Shown piece by piece: positions 46,107-55,488 of a DNA stretch of 64,000 nucleotides (positions are counted from its first letter, which is position 1; every line of letters begins with the position of its first letter). The position numbers and the translations under genes were made by a program. The notes beneath the pieces are model-generated. The model worked only from the letters and a program-made list of their open reading frames with translations. It did no database searches and had not been told where the DNA came from. Source of the DNA: Bacteroides timonensis (GTDB taxonomy: Bacteria; Bacteroidota; Bacteroidia; Bacteroidales; Bacteroidaceae); NCBI RefSeq assembly GCF_000513195.1, contig NZ_CBVI010000063.1, forward strand, positions 24,278 to 88,277, written 5' to 3'.

Positions 46107-47969
46107 TTAATTCATTACGACTCCACTATTATCAGTAGGATTTTGAGTCAATGTACCGGGATATGCGTTAATAGCATTCTGCGGTATATAGTATGTCACT
46201 CTGTAATCACTTGCAGGAACTTCCTCAAGCTGTTTGTGAGGACCCGGATATCGGCGCGTCAAAGGCTTTCCGTTACGGAACACATCATAGCTTCTTTCTG
46301 CCTGATAGGCAAGTTCAAGCTGACGTTCCTTATCAATTCTCTCACTTGCGTTTGTTGCATCAAGTGAAGCATATCCGCCACCTACGATAGAACGTTCACG
46401 TATCGTGTTCAAGTCCGTCAGAGCTTCGGGATAGCTACCAAGCTTAGCGTATGCTTCAGCACGGTTCAGATAAATCTCGCCCAAACGGCTTATTATCGGA
46501 GAGTGAAGATGTGAATCCTCACCTTCACGAGAACATTTGGTGATGTAGAATTGCGGATACACACGGTTCAGACTAATATAGTAGTCTTCAACACCTGTTA
46601 CATCCGTAAGCACATTGGTAACATTCGTTCCGGCATTGTAGTTGAGTATTTTGAAATATCCTTGTTCAGCATCTATTACTTCCAAAGGGTATTCGATATC
46701 TTTGACGACAGCGTTTCCTGAAGCATCTTTTTTAGCTACTACTTTAGTTGGGTCTGTTGAACTGACTTCATATTGTGTCACATTCTTTTCGATAGCATAA
46801 TACTGTCCGTTTCTTTTCTCCAAATTCGCCTGCACATAGTTATATCCAGTAAGTTTGTCCATTGAAATATTTACTTCCAACGGGAATGACGGTTTAATAA
46901 AGCGGAATACAAGAGTATTTGATTCATCGTATGTCGGTTCAATAAATGCAGCACGCGCATCGACTATTCTGTAATGGTCGGGACGCCAGTCGTTACGTCC
47001 GGTTTCATTCAGCAGGTCGATGTATTTTCCACTTGCATACATCTCTCCCCATCCCATACCGCCGATATTGGCATACATACCACCGATGCCATAGTAATGG
47101 TCATAACCGGAATATTCGGAAGCAACACGTTTTACTACAAAGATTGACTCTTCATTGCTTTCGGGAGTGAATGTGTTGTACTTCATGAAGTCTTCACGCC
47201 CCAGCAGATTGTAGTTACCCGAATTGATAACTTTTGTTGCGTAATCAATAGCTTTCTGAGCATAGTCTCTGTTCGGATTCTCGTATGTACCGCTCATATA
47301 AAGATAAACTCTTGACAACATTGCCTGTGCAGCTCCTTTTGAGGCGAAAGCGGCACCCTTTTCAATTGTCATCAGTTTCTCTGCTTTCTCCAAGTCCGCT
47401 ATCACCTGTTTGTAGGTGTCCTCTACAGTAGCACGGTCTTCAAGAAACAAATCGTTTATATTGTCCGGAGTTCCGTTTACTATTGGTACACCCAAGTTCT
47501 TGTCCGGAGCTTGATAATATGGACGTCCATAAGCTCTGACGAAATAGAAGTAAAGCATGCCGCGTACATAGTAACATTCTCCCAACTGGTTGTCTATTTC
47601 TGCACTCTGTCCTTCTTCAATCATGCTTATGATATTCGAAGCTTGGGCAATGCCTTTATATCCGTAGTCCCAAAAGTTCTGCAGACGATAGTTATTCGGA
47701 GTACGTGAATATGAAATGAATTCATAGAATGCATCGGTAGAACTACCCCTGATCATCATATTGTCCCCTGCATACTCGCCACAGCGGTGCATAGGATCCG
47801 ACCAAGTTTTCAACTGTGCGTAAACACCGTTCATCAGCGCATCCAGCGAAGCCGAAGGATCACTGGTAATTTGTTCCGCAGACATAGAGGCATAAGGTAA
47901 TCTTTCAATATCGCATGAAGTCAGTGCTGTAGCTGCTGCCAATGCGACGATAAATATCTTTTTCATCAC
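46107..47969 (-). CDS. SusD/RagB-family outer-membrane nutrient-binding lipoprotein
   Basis: 620 residues. Lipoprotein signal ALTSCDIE, then the SusD N-terminal helices (ALMNGVYAQLKTWSDP, YYVRGMLYFYFVRAYGRPYY) and the C-terminal RagB part with LGEIYLNRAEAYAKLGSYPE, DLNTIRERS and RQLELAYQAERSYDVFRNG. It forms the lid of the SusC transporter and captures glycans at the cell surface. It lies 18 nt after the SusC stop codon. Sequence alone does not show the ligand; the locus suggests mucin-type O-glycans or glycopeptides. Confidence 0.95.
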   Translation of the reverse strand: MMKKIFIVALAAATALTSCDIERLPYASMSAEQITSDPSASLDALMNGVYAQLKTWSDPMHRCGEYAGDNMMIRGSSTDAFYEFISYSRTPNNYRLQNFWDYGYKGIAQASNIISMIEEGQSAEIDNQLGECYYVRGMLYFYFVRAYGRPYYQAPDKNLGVPIVNGTPDNINDLFLEDRATVEDTYKQVIADLEKAEKLMTIEKGAAFASKGAAQAMLSRVYLYMSGTYENPNRDYAQKAIDYATKVINSGNYNLLGREDFMKYNTFTPESNEESIFVVKRVASEYSGYDHYYGIGGMYANIGGMGWGEMYASGKYIDLLNETGRNDWRPDHYRIVDARAAFIEPTYDESNTLVFRFIKPSFPLEVNISMDKLTGYNYVQANLEKRNGQYYAIEKNVTQYEVSSTDPTKVVAKKDASGNAVVKDIEYPLEVIDAEQGYFKILNYNAGTNVTNVLTDVTGVEDYYISLNRVYPQFYITKCSREGEDSHLHSPIISRLGEIYLNRAEAYAKLGSYPEALTDLNTIRERSIVGGGYASLDATNASERIDKERQLELAYQAERSYDVFRNGKPLTRRYPGPHKQLEEVPASDYRVTYYIPQNAINAYPGTLTQNPTDNSGVVMN

Positions 47970-47986
47970 TTATTTTCTTTTTAAGA

Positions 47987-50900
47987 TTAGAATGTTACAT
48001 TAAGACCGAACATGAATCGGCGTACAGAAGGATAGACACCCGGACCTGCAGTACCCATAACAGCACCATCTGATGCCGGGATTTCAGGGTCAACACCGGA
48101 GTAATCCGTCAATGTGAAAAGGTTTTCTCCTGACAAGGATACTCTAAGGTTATTGATTCCATATTGCTTCAACGGAATGTTGTAGCCAATCGTCAATGAA
48201 CGCAACTTCAAATAATCGCTATCTTCAAGGTAACGTGATGATGCAGAGTTTCCTTTATCCTGGTTGTTGTATTTAGCAACCGGATGTGTAGCTATATCTC
48301 CCGGTTTCTCCCAACGAGTCCATCCCTTTTTCAACTTCATCTGGTTACGGTCTGAATAAGTTCCGTCTGAGTCATATTCCTGACGAGAGTAGTTGTAGAT
48401 CTGTCCACCTACAGAGTAACCGAATGTGGCACTGAAATCAAATTTCTTGTATGTCACTGAAGTATTGAAACCACCGAACAATTTAGGATTGGAAGTTCCC
48501 AACTTGTAATAGCTAGCCTTTGCATACTCACTGGTAGTAACCTTGTTACCTTCGCTGTCATCCATGTACCACATCGGAGCGCCATTTTCAGGATTTACGC
48601 CCGCCCATTCTTTGCCATAATATGTATCTATCGGCTCACCTACTTCAAGACGGCGGTTTATAGTACCCGCTATGCTGCTACCATCGCTTATGATTACAGG
48701 AACCACTGCATAAGTACCATCTGCCTGCTTCTGTGCGTACAAGTCTTTGAGTTTATTCTTGTTCTGTGAGATGTTTGCTTCCACGCCCCAAGTCAAGTCC
48801 TTTGTGCGGATAATATCGCCGCCTATTGACAACTCGAAACCTTTGTTCTGCATCTTACCGATGTTCTTGTAAATAGAGGTAACACCTGTCAAGCCTGTCA
48901 CCGGGACATTATAAAGAATGTTGTCCGTATTCTTTATGTAGTAATCCAACGTTGCATGCAAACGGTTGTCGAAGAATGATACATCCACACCGATACCGGT
49001 AGTAAATGTCTTCTCCCAAGTAAGGTCTTTGTTACCGATAACAGAAATCAGGGCACCCGCACTTCCATCATAGCTGGAAGATACAGAATACAAGTCATAC
49101 TGCGGATAGAGTGAGCTTGGGCGGTTACCTACCGAACCGTATGAAGCACGTAGTTTCAGGTTGTCCACCCACTCTGCCTTGAACCAGTCTTCACGGCTGA
49201 TTATCCAACCTGCACTCACTGAGAACAAGTTACCATACTTCTTTCCCAAGTTTGATGCTCCATCACGACGGAACATCACTTCCCCCAAATACTTGTTGTC
49301 GTAAGTGTATTTCCAGTTCGTAAAATAAGACTGTACAGCCCATTCAGAGCGTGAACCACTGATTGATTCAGCTTTCGATGTTACATCCATCACTTCAAAA
49401 CCGGAAATGAAACCTGTACCGTTACCATAGAAACTGCTATAGCTATAGTCTTTGAACTCATAAGAGACGTGTCCGTTCAATGAATGTTTGCCGAATGTCT
49501 TGTTTACCATCAAGTTCTGATTGGTATAACGGCGTTCAACTTCCTCACGAGCTTCATAAAGACGTCCGTCCACACCTTCACCGCCATTTGAGCGGGGGTC
49601 TGTATAGCTATGGCTCGCACCATGAATCAGGCGATAATTATTCACCGAAGTGAATGTCAGCCAATCAGTAATCTTGATGTCAAAGTCAAAGTTACCCATG
49701 AATTCGTATCTCTTTGAGTCACCGTAGTTACCATAACTGTAATCCAACAAGTAGTTAGTGTTCTGTGCATTTACCCATCCACTATAACGGTGAGGTACTA
49801 ATTCGCCATTTTCATCGTATGGACTATCCCATGGCAACATAGAATACATAGATGTAACCGAATACTGTTGGTCGTACACTTTACGCATTGAGCCGCTGAT
49901 AGATGGTTTCAACGTCAACCAATTGTAAGGTTTATAGCTTGTGCGCGCGCGGAAGTTATAACGTGTATAGTCATATCCCTTTACAGCACCTTCTTCATCA
50001 TAGTAACCCAATGAGAAATAAGACTGCACCTTCTCTGAACCGCCAGAGATTGATACGTGATAGTCTTGCGTAAAGCCAGTTTTTGTGGCCAAGTCCCACC
50101 AGTCGAAGTTACTGTCGCGCAAGTCTGGATTCCAACGCGTGAATTTAATTTCATCGGCATTCTGGAACGATGCGTAATAATCGTAAAGTTCCGCTCCGCT
50201 CATCACTTCCAACTTCCCGTTATTCACAGTACTGATACCCATTTTAACGGATGCACTGACATTAAGCTTTCCTTCTTTACCTTTTTTAGTAGTAACAACA
50301 ATCACACCGTTTGCACCTTCAGAACCATAGATAGCTGTTGAAGCTGCATCTTTAAGTACGGTCATTGTTTCAATATCCGATGGATTCAGGTCGCCCGCAC
50401 TGCTACCCACAATAACACCATCTATAACCCAAAGAGGTTGTGTACTACCGCTTAATGAAGCCTGACCACGTATTACAACCGCACCGCTTGAACCCGGCTG
50501 TCCTGAACCCGGTGCAACATAAACACCAGGAATCTTGCCGTTAAGCATGTTCTCTACTGAAGGAGTTGTAATATCTTTAAGTTTATCACTCTTAATAGTG
50601 CTCATAGCACCAGTCAGACTCTCTTTGCGCTGTGTAGTATAGCCCACGACCACAACTTCGTCCAATGCTTGTGCATCGGGAACCAGTTTCACAGTCATTC
50701 TCTGTCCACCCTTTGCTGCAAGTTCCTGTGTGGTATATCCGATGAAAGACACAACCAATGTAGAACCTTGAGGAACGTCTAACGCGAAAATACCATCCAG
50801 ATCGGTCACTGTACCAATCCCTGAATTGCCTTTTACCGTGACATTCACGCCGGGCAAGGTCTCGCCATTCTCATCGAGCACCTGACCGCTCACTTTGACG

Positions 50901-51289
50901 GTGGCGTTCTGTTGCGGCTGGGGAACAGCAGCTTTCTTCACCACCGTAATCTGGCGGTCGTTGATTCTGTATTCCAAATTGGTAGCGGAAGAGAGTTCAC
51001 TCAGAATTGTCTTGGCATTCTTTCCGTTTGTGTTTACGGAAACCTTCTTCTCCAGTTCAGACAGAACATCGTTGGAGTACAGCACGACAAAGTTACTGTT
51101 TTGCTCAATATAGCCGAGCACCTGCTTCACGGTCTGCACCGTTGTCACTCTTTGTTCATTCTCAGAACTGCGATTATCCGTGGCATAAAGAGGGAACAAA
51201 CAGCCTTCCATTGCTAAAAAAACACCTAATAATAGATAAATAGACATAAAACAGCCATTTATCCTTTCAACAGTCATCTTTTTTTTCAT
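47987..51289 (-). CDS. SusC/RagA-family TonB-dependent transporter with STN signalling domain
   Basis: 1100 residues. After a signal peptide, an STN domain (about 45-120, LGYIEQNSNFVVLYSNDVLS) shows it belongs to the class that signals to a FecR anti-sigma factor. Then a carboxypeptidase-like domain (VSGQVLDENGETLPGVNVTV), a TonB-box-like region (ALDEVVVVGYTTQRKESLTG), the plug, and a 22-strand barrel ending in RRFMFGLNVTF with terminal Phe. It imports oligosaccharides through the outer membrane with SusD. The upstream FecR and ECF sigma genes are its regulatory partners. Confidence 0.95.
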   Translation of the reverse strand: MKKKMTVERINGCFMSIYLLLGVFLAMEGCLFPLYATDNRSSENEQRVTTVQTVKQVLGYIEQNSNFVVLYSNDVLSELEKKVSVNTNGKNAKTILSELSSATNLEYRINDRQITVVKKAAVPQPQQNATVKVSGQVLDENGETLPGVNVTVKGNSGIGTVTDLDGIFALDVPQGSTLVVSFIGYTTQELAAKGGQRMTVKLVPDAQALDEVVVVGYTTQRKESLTGAMSTIKSDKLKDITTPSVENMLNGKIPGVYVAPGSGQPGSSGAVVIRGQASLSGSTQPLWVIDGVIVGSSAGDLNPSDIETMTVLKDAASTAIYGSEGANGVIVVTTKKGKEGKLNVSASVKMGISTVNNGKLEVMSGAELYDYYASFQNADEIKFTRWNPDLRDSNFDWWDLATKTGFTQDYHVSISGGSEKVQSYFSLGYYDEEGAVKGYDYTRYNFRARTSYKPYNWLTLKPSISGSMRKVYDQQYSVTSMYSMLPWDSPYDENGELVPHRYSGWVNAQNTNYLLDYSYGNYGDSKRYEFMGNFDFDIKITDWLTFTSVNNYRLIHGASHSYTDPRSNGGEGVDGRLYEAREEVERRYTNQNLMVNKTFGKHSLNGHVSYEFKDYSYSSFYGNGTGFISGFEVMDVTSKAESISGSRSEWAVQSYFTNWKYTYDNKYLGEVMFRRDGASNLGKKYGNLFSVSAGWIISREDWFKAEWVDNLKLRASYGSVGNRPSSLYPQYDLYSVSSSYDGSAGALISVIGNKDLTWEKTFTTGIGVDVSFFDNRLHATLDYYIKNTDNILYNVPVTGLTGVTSIYKNIGKMQNKGFELSIGGDIIRTKDLTWGVEANISQNKNKLKDLYAQKQADGTYAVVPVIISDGSSIAGTINRRLEVGEPIDTYYGKEWAGVNPENGAPMWYMDDSEGNKVTTSEYAKASYYKLGTSNPKLFGGFNTSVTYKKFDFSATFGYSVGGQIYNYSRQEYDSDGTYSDRNQMKLKKGWTRWEKPGDIATHPVAKYNNQDKGNSASSRYLEDSDYLKLRSLTIGYNIPLKQYGINNLRVSLSGENLFTLTDYSGVDPEIPASDGAVMGTAGPGVYPSVRRFMFGLNVTF

Positions 51290-51341
51290 ACTTTCGTATT
51301 GATTTTAATTACTAAAAATAAATTCGATTGAAATCAATTCC

Positions 51342-51372
51342 GATCGGGCAATATTGCGACTATTGTCCGATC
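51342..51372 (-). promoter_or_regulatory. Hairpin between the FecR and SusC genes
   Basis: GATCGGGCAATA (51342-51353) and TATTGTCCGATC (51361-51372) form a 12-bp stem with one wobble and a 7-nt loop. The T run lies on the plus-strand side, so it is not a terminator for the operon; it may be a processing site or mark the leader of susC. Confidence 0.5.
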
Positions 51373-51444
51373 TTTTTTTAAAGCAAATGTCTACGTCTGG
51401 TTTTTCATTGTTTTTCTTACATTTTAAGGTTAACACTATGTTTT

Positions 51445-52626
51445 TCATTCAACGCCGTCCTTGCGAACAATCCCTTCTCGGGAAGCCAATTCCAACGGCA
51501 AGGCTTGTCTTATCGACTCTATTACTTGTTCCAATTCTTCGTTCAGGTACAATTTCCCATAAAAAGGGATATCTTCTACAGAAGGGTCACAAGTGACCGC
51601 TTGCCCGTAATATTCCGTCAGGTAGTAAAGTACCTGTTTCAAAGGCTTGCCACTCAATACCCATACCCCGTCCACCCAGTGGATATAATCCAAGGCGTTC
51701 ACTGTCTCTTTCTTCGAAATACCCGCCTCGTCCAGTTCTACCCGCTCGTTGGGCTGCATCCTGACATGCCTATCGTGACTGTCTTTCACGTCTACCGCCC
51801 CCTCCACCAGCACTACATCGGCCAGAGCCTTGTCCTTGCGTGCAGAAATATTGAAAGATGTTCCAAGCACCTCAACCTCGAAAGAAGAAGTGTTGACAAC
51901 AAAGGGATTTGCCTCATTGCGCGCCACCTTCAAATATGCTTCACCTTCCACGAAGATTTGCCTTTTATCACCCTTAAAGGTACGTGGATAAACCACCCTG
52001 CTACCGGAATTTATCCATATCTGACTGTTATCGGCAAGCACAATCATGGAACGCCGTCCTTTCGGGACTATAATCTGATTGTATTCTTCTGTTTCTTCCT
52101 TTTTTGTTTCTTCTTTTGCTATCGCCTCGTCCAACTTGACAGAATTTACTTGTACCTGCCCTGCCTGGGTATAGGCTACCTTGGCATTGTTGGTTATCTC
52201 TATTTTTTTCTTGTCCGAGACGACCAGCGTAACCTCTTTGGCATTTTCGCAACCGTTGTCGGCAAGTAAGATTTGTTCCATCTTCGCTTTTTCATCTTCT
52301 GCCTCTCCCCCTCCGTTATGAAGAAAATAGAACATGCCGAACAGCAAAACAACAGATGCGGCAAGCAATCCTCCATACAACATAAAGGCAGAACGCTTCT
52401 TGACACGAAACATCTTCCGATCCTCCTCTTTTATTTTCCGAAGTGTCTTGTTCCACACCTCGCCCGTATCAGCCTTTGGAGGATTGCATTCATCCCACAA
52501 GAAAATCAACTTCTGCAATTCTTCATCCGAAGAGGAAATATTCTCACCGGAAGAAGCAGAACGGTTGTCCAAAAAGGAGGCAAACGATTCGTACTTATTA
52601 CTTTCTTCTTTCTTTTTATCTTCCAT
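51445..52626 (-). CDS. FecR-family anti-sigma factor
   Basis: 393 residues. Cytoplasmic N-terminal sigma-binding region (1-100), one membrane span at about 106-124 (FMLYGGLLAASVVLLFGMFY), and a periplasmic FecR domain (SQIWINSGSRVVYPRTFKGD, VEGEAYLKV, NPFVVNTSSFEVEVLGTSFN) with the C-terminal secretin/STN-like part. It holds the ECF sigma factor until the STN domain of the loaded SusC protein signals across the periplasm. Located between sigma and SusC genes, 155 bp before susC. Confidence 0.92.
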   Translation of the reverse strand: MEDKKKEESNKYESFASFLDNRSASSGENISSSDEELQKLIFLWDECNPPKADTGEVWNKTLRKIKEEDRKMFRVKKRSAFMLYGGLLAASVVLLFGMFYFLHNGGGEAEDEKAKMEQILLADNGCENAKEVTLVVSDKKKIEITNNAKVAYTQAGQVQVNSVKLDEAIAKEETKKEETEEYNQIIVPKGRRSMIVLADNSQIWINSGSRVVYPRTFKGDKRQIFVEGEAYLKVARNEANPFVVNTSSFEVEVLGTSFNISARKDKALADVVLVEGAVDVKDSHDRHVRMQPNERVELDEAGISKKETVNALDYIHWVDGVWVLSGKPLKQVLYYLTEYYGQAVTCDPSVEDIPFYGKLYLNEELEQVIESIRQALPLELASREGIVRKDGVE

Positions 52627-52698
52627 CGATATGACAGTGTTATTAATATGACGCAGTTTATTTTTAAATATCCTATCTCAAAAACGTTTTTTTTGGAT

Positions 52699-53229
52699 TT
52701 ATTTTTTCAAAGTTGCCGAAATAAGTTCCAAAGCTTTGGCTATATGCACGTTGATAGTCTTCACTGAAATGTTCAGCATGGCAGAAATTTCTTTATAGGG
52801 GAGTTTCTCGATCTTTGCAAGTACAAAAACCTGCTTGCAGCGGGGCGGCAAACTGTTGACGGCATCATCGATTCGCCCCATCTCTTCTTGGCTAATCAAC
52901 CGTTCGTCAGGAGTCTGTAGATTGGCAGGAATGACATGATCTCCCAGTTCGTCCCACGAAACCGGAGAGACAGAAGCATTATTCTTGCGCAAATAGGATA
53001 TGGCCTTATTGTGGGTGACGGTCAGCAACCAGACTTTCATTCTTTTTATCTCCGCCAGATTGCCTCTGTTTTGCCAAACTTCAAAAAACACATCGCTCAC
53101 TACCTCTTGGGCCTCCTCCTTGGAGCGAAGGAGGTAGCGTGCATAATACAACAAGTCATCGGAATATGTTTCGACAAAGCACTTGAAAGAGCGCTCATCC
53201 ATATCTGTTATATTATCGTGTCGATGCAT
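52699..53229 (-). CDS. ECF-type RNA polymerase sigma factor
   Basis: 176 residues with sigma region 2 (ARYLLRSKEEAQEVVSDVFF, KVWLLTVTHNKAISYLRK) and region 4 (LPPRCKQVFVLAKIEKLPYK, EISAMLNISVKTINVHIAKA). It matches the ECF10-type sigma factors that Bacteroides uses with FecR to control host-glycan loci. It is the first gene of the minus-strand locus, 72 bp before FecR. It should activate the susC promoter when the anti-sigma factor is relieved. An internal ATG at codon 10 is a possible alternative start. Confidence 0.93.
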   Translation of the reverse strand: MHRHDNITDMDERSFKCFVETYSDDLLYYARYLLRSKEEAQEVVSDVFFEVWQNRGNLAEIKRMKVWLLTVTHNKAISYLRKNNASVSPVSWDELGDHVIPANLQTPDERLISQEEMGRIDDAVNSLPPRCKQVFVLAKIEKLPYKEISAMLNISVKTINVHIAKALELISATLKK

Positions 53230-53399
53230 TTAAGTATATCTTCCTATTTATTATGCGCAGATGTACTACCTTATATTATTGCTAATTATGCGAATCAACA
53301 ATTGATAATCAGTGTATTAGAAGAAAAAACCACTCATTATTCTAATTATAATTCCCAAGGAGAAGGAATCAAATACTGATTCGCATTATTAATAAGATT

Positions 53400-53570
53400 T
53401 TTCATAATTATACTTCTTTTTAATATAATCCTATAATATTTTGCAAAGAAAGATTATTTATAGCAACAGTCTGGTATTTATTAAGGTAAAAAAATACCGA
53501 TTCAAGTATATCTTACTGCGAATTATTTACACTATGAAATAAAGACATAAATTTGTAATTTCAAAAATAA
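53400..53570. repeat. Duplicated upstream region, copy 1
   Basis: Homologous base by base, with scattered changes, to 55221-55391. It starts at TTTCATAATTAT, which in copy 2 contains the start codon of the divergent lipoprotein gene, and includes the promoter motif. The rest of 53230-53399 holds no gene. Confidence 0.85.
53548..53555 (+). promoter_or_regulatory. -7 promoter motif of the HD-domain gene
   Basis: TAAATTTG matches TAnnTTTG and is unchanged in the second copy (55370-55377), which supports function. Confidence 0.6.
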
Positions 53571-54080
53571 ATGAGAATGGAACTGCAACATGCAAAACTG
53601 ATTGCCGCTATGGTGGCGTATGACAGATGGGACACTCCTCGTATCCAGCATTTTATGAAAGTGCATAATTTTGCTGCTACCATCGGTGTGTTGGAAGGAT
53701 TAGATGTTGAAACATTATTCATCCTCGAAACGGTGGCCATTGTCCACGATATCGGAATTCATATCAGCGAATTGAAATATGGTTTGTGTGATGGCAAGCA
53801 TCAGGAACAAGAGGGGCCTGCTGAAGCGGAAAAGCTATTAAATGCCGCCGGGACCTATTCACCTGCACAAATAGCACGTGTTTGTTGGCTCGTTGGCCAC
53901 CATCATACTTACAAAAATGTAGAGGAGATAGATCATCAGATACTATTGGAAGCTGACTTTCTGGTAAACCTTTATGAAGACAAATTGCCGAAGGAAGCGA
54001 TAGAAAGCGCGAAGAAAAAGATATTCAAGACAAAAACCGGCATACAGCTTTTAGAGAATATGTTTGATTGTCGAAAATAA
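53571..54080 (+). CDS. HD-domain phosphohydrolase-like protein
   Basis: 169 residues, cytoplasmic. The metal-binding HD set is complete: His32 (KVHNFA), His59-Asp60 (AIVHDIG) and Asp129 (EADFLVNL), with extra histidines at 110-112 (VGHHHTYK). Such single-domain proteins hydrolyse phosphate esters of nucleotides or similar molecules; the substrate is not predictable. In the damaged second copy (from 55221) only the last dozen codons of this gene remain, followed by a histidine-kinase gene, so the original order was HD gene then kinase. Start: ATG at 53571, with another two codons later. Confidence 0.85.
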   Translation: MRMELQHAKLIAAMVAYDRWDTPRIQHFMKVHNFAATIGVLEGLDVETLFILETVAIVHDIGIHISELKYGLCDGKHQEQEGPAEAEKLLNAAGTYSPAQIARVCWLVGHHHTYKNVEEIDHQILLEADFLVNLYEDKLPKEAIESAKKKIFKTKTGIQLLENMFDCRK

Positions 54081-54138
54081 TCTGAACTCATTTCTGCTGA
54101 TAAGAACAAAATGAACAAGAAATTACTATACCTTTTTC
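54042..54138. repeat. Duplicated HD-to-kinase junction, copy 1
   Basis: Matches 55392-55488: the last codons of the HD gene, the 30-bp spacer and the first codons of the kinase (MNKKLLYLF). Similarity stops where the hairpin repeat begins. Confidence 0.85.
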
Positions 54139-54150
54139 TTCTGTTGCAAG
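54111..54150 (+). pseudogene. Truncated start of a histidine-kinase gene
   Basis: ATG followed by NKKLLYLFLLLQ, the beginning of the same signal peptide as in the kinase at 55461. After 13 codons it is replaced by the hairpin repeat at 54148. A non-functional stub. Confidence 0.75.
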
Positions 54151-54177
54151 GACTTCAGTAATTGTATGCCGAAGTCC
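54148..54177. repeat. 30-nt hairpin repeat, copy B, at the kinase truncation
   Basis: Identical to 29852-29881. Here the stem extends to 9 bp (AAGGACTTC/GAAGTCCTT), so this looks like the complete form. Followed by TTAAAAAA. Confidence 0.85.
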
Positions 54178-54305
54178 TTAAAAAATCCGATAAATAAAGA
54201 TAATTAAGTCAGATATGACTCTTATCTGCAATATTATATGAAAGACGAATAATGAGCACTAATGTTTAGTCTTTGTACTTTAATTGTTCATTTTGGGGAT
54301 TTAAT

Positions 54306-55226
54306 TCAATTCTTCTGCCATCGTACGTATTGACCTTCAACTCCGTCGAAAGGTTTCTCACCATTAAGTAGTCCCCCCCGTAACCATTTATCAAATAATG
54401 GATAAACCGTATTTATGCTCACCTTCTCTTGAGGATATACCTTTCCTTGTGAAAGTACAATGCCACAAGGCATTCCGTTCTTACCTACATTCACTCCGCT
54501 ATTTCCATTTGTCCCACCATAAGCGGCATATATACGTTTGCCATTTACTTCTATGAAAAAACGGACACCATTAATCATATTTCCCACTACTGTTTCTTCC
54601 AGAAGTTCCTTAGCTTCGAACTCATCTGTTTCTGCATCCGTGGATTCTGTATTGATGAAACCTTTTTGGCTCTTAAACAATTCTTTTCGGACGTTTAATA
54701 CCTTTTGTTCGCTTCTGTCCGGTAAAACCATTCCAAAATCAATAATTGTACCATCGCTACTTCCTAATGCGATGGGATACACGGTGACTTTTTCCAAAGT
54801 ATATCCTTTATTTCCACTCCCACTTTTAATTGTCTTTATCCACAACACACAATCATTATAATCATTGTCCCCATTTTCCGTGTCTTCAAACATGACCATG
54901 TAGTTGGTCTGCCAAACAGTCATAACATCTTCAGGCAATAAATATTCAGAAGCAGCCCTAGTTTGTACAGCAGGTACATAACTGATCTCAATGTCTTCAA
55001 AAATACCTTTTTCCAACGGTGCTGCCACACGGCTAATCATCAAAGTATCTCCGGAATCTTTGGAGGTAACCACGCTAAGCATCCCTGAAGCAGGTGCTGG
55101 GATTTACACCTCTTCGAAAAAGTCGAAGCGGGAGATGTCTATTGGCTGATACACAGACACATCCTTTATGCAAGAACTCGTAATTAAAACTAATACAGCC
55201 GCTAATAATAAAAACTTCTGTTTCAT
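54306..55226 (-). pseudogene. Lipoprotein gene with LruC/DUF4842-like domain, interrupted by a stop codon
   Basis: From ATG 55226 the frame encodes a lipoprotein signal (MKQKFLLLAAVLVLITSSC) and continues to FDFFEEV, then TAA at 55104-55106. The same frame resumes immediately (IPAPASGML) and runs 258 codons to 54306. The later part contains FEDTENGDNDYNDCVLWI, which resembles the Asp-rich LruC/DUF4842 module of Bacteroidetes surface proteins, and ends VEGQYVRWQKN. A nonsense change or small deletion is the simplest reading. Because it is shorter than the LruC proteins I know, internal loss is also possible. It is divergent from the kinase gene and shares the duplicated spacer. Confidence 0.7.
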
Positions 55227-55488
55227 AATTATGCCCCTTTTTAATGTAATCTTATAATATTTTACAAAGAAAGATTATTTATAATAATAGTATGATACCC
55301 ATTGAGGTAAAAAAAATACCAATTAAAGTATATCTTAACATGAGTTACTTATACTATGAAATAAAGACATAAATTTGTAATTTTAAGAATAATACAGTTT
55401 TTAGAGGATATATTTGATAGTCGAAAATAATCTGAACTCATTTCTGCTGATAAAAATAAAATGAACAAGAAACTATTATACCTTTTTT
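55221..55488. repeat. Duplicated promoter/HD/kinase block, copy 2
   Basis: 55221-55391 matches 53400-53570, and 55392-55488 matches 54042-54138. The HD gene between them has been deleted, leaving the codons for IQFLEDIFDSRK. Confidence 0.85.
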
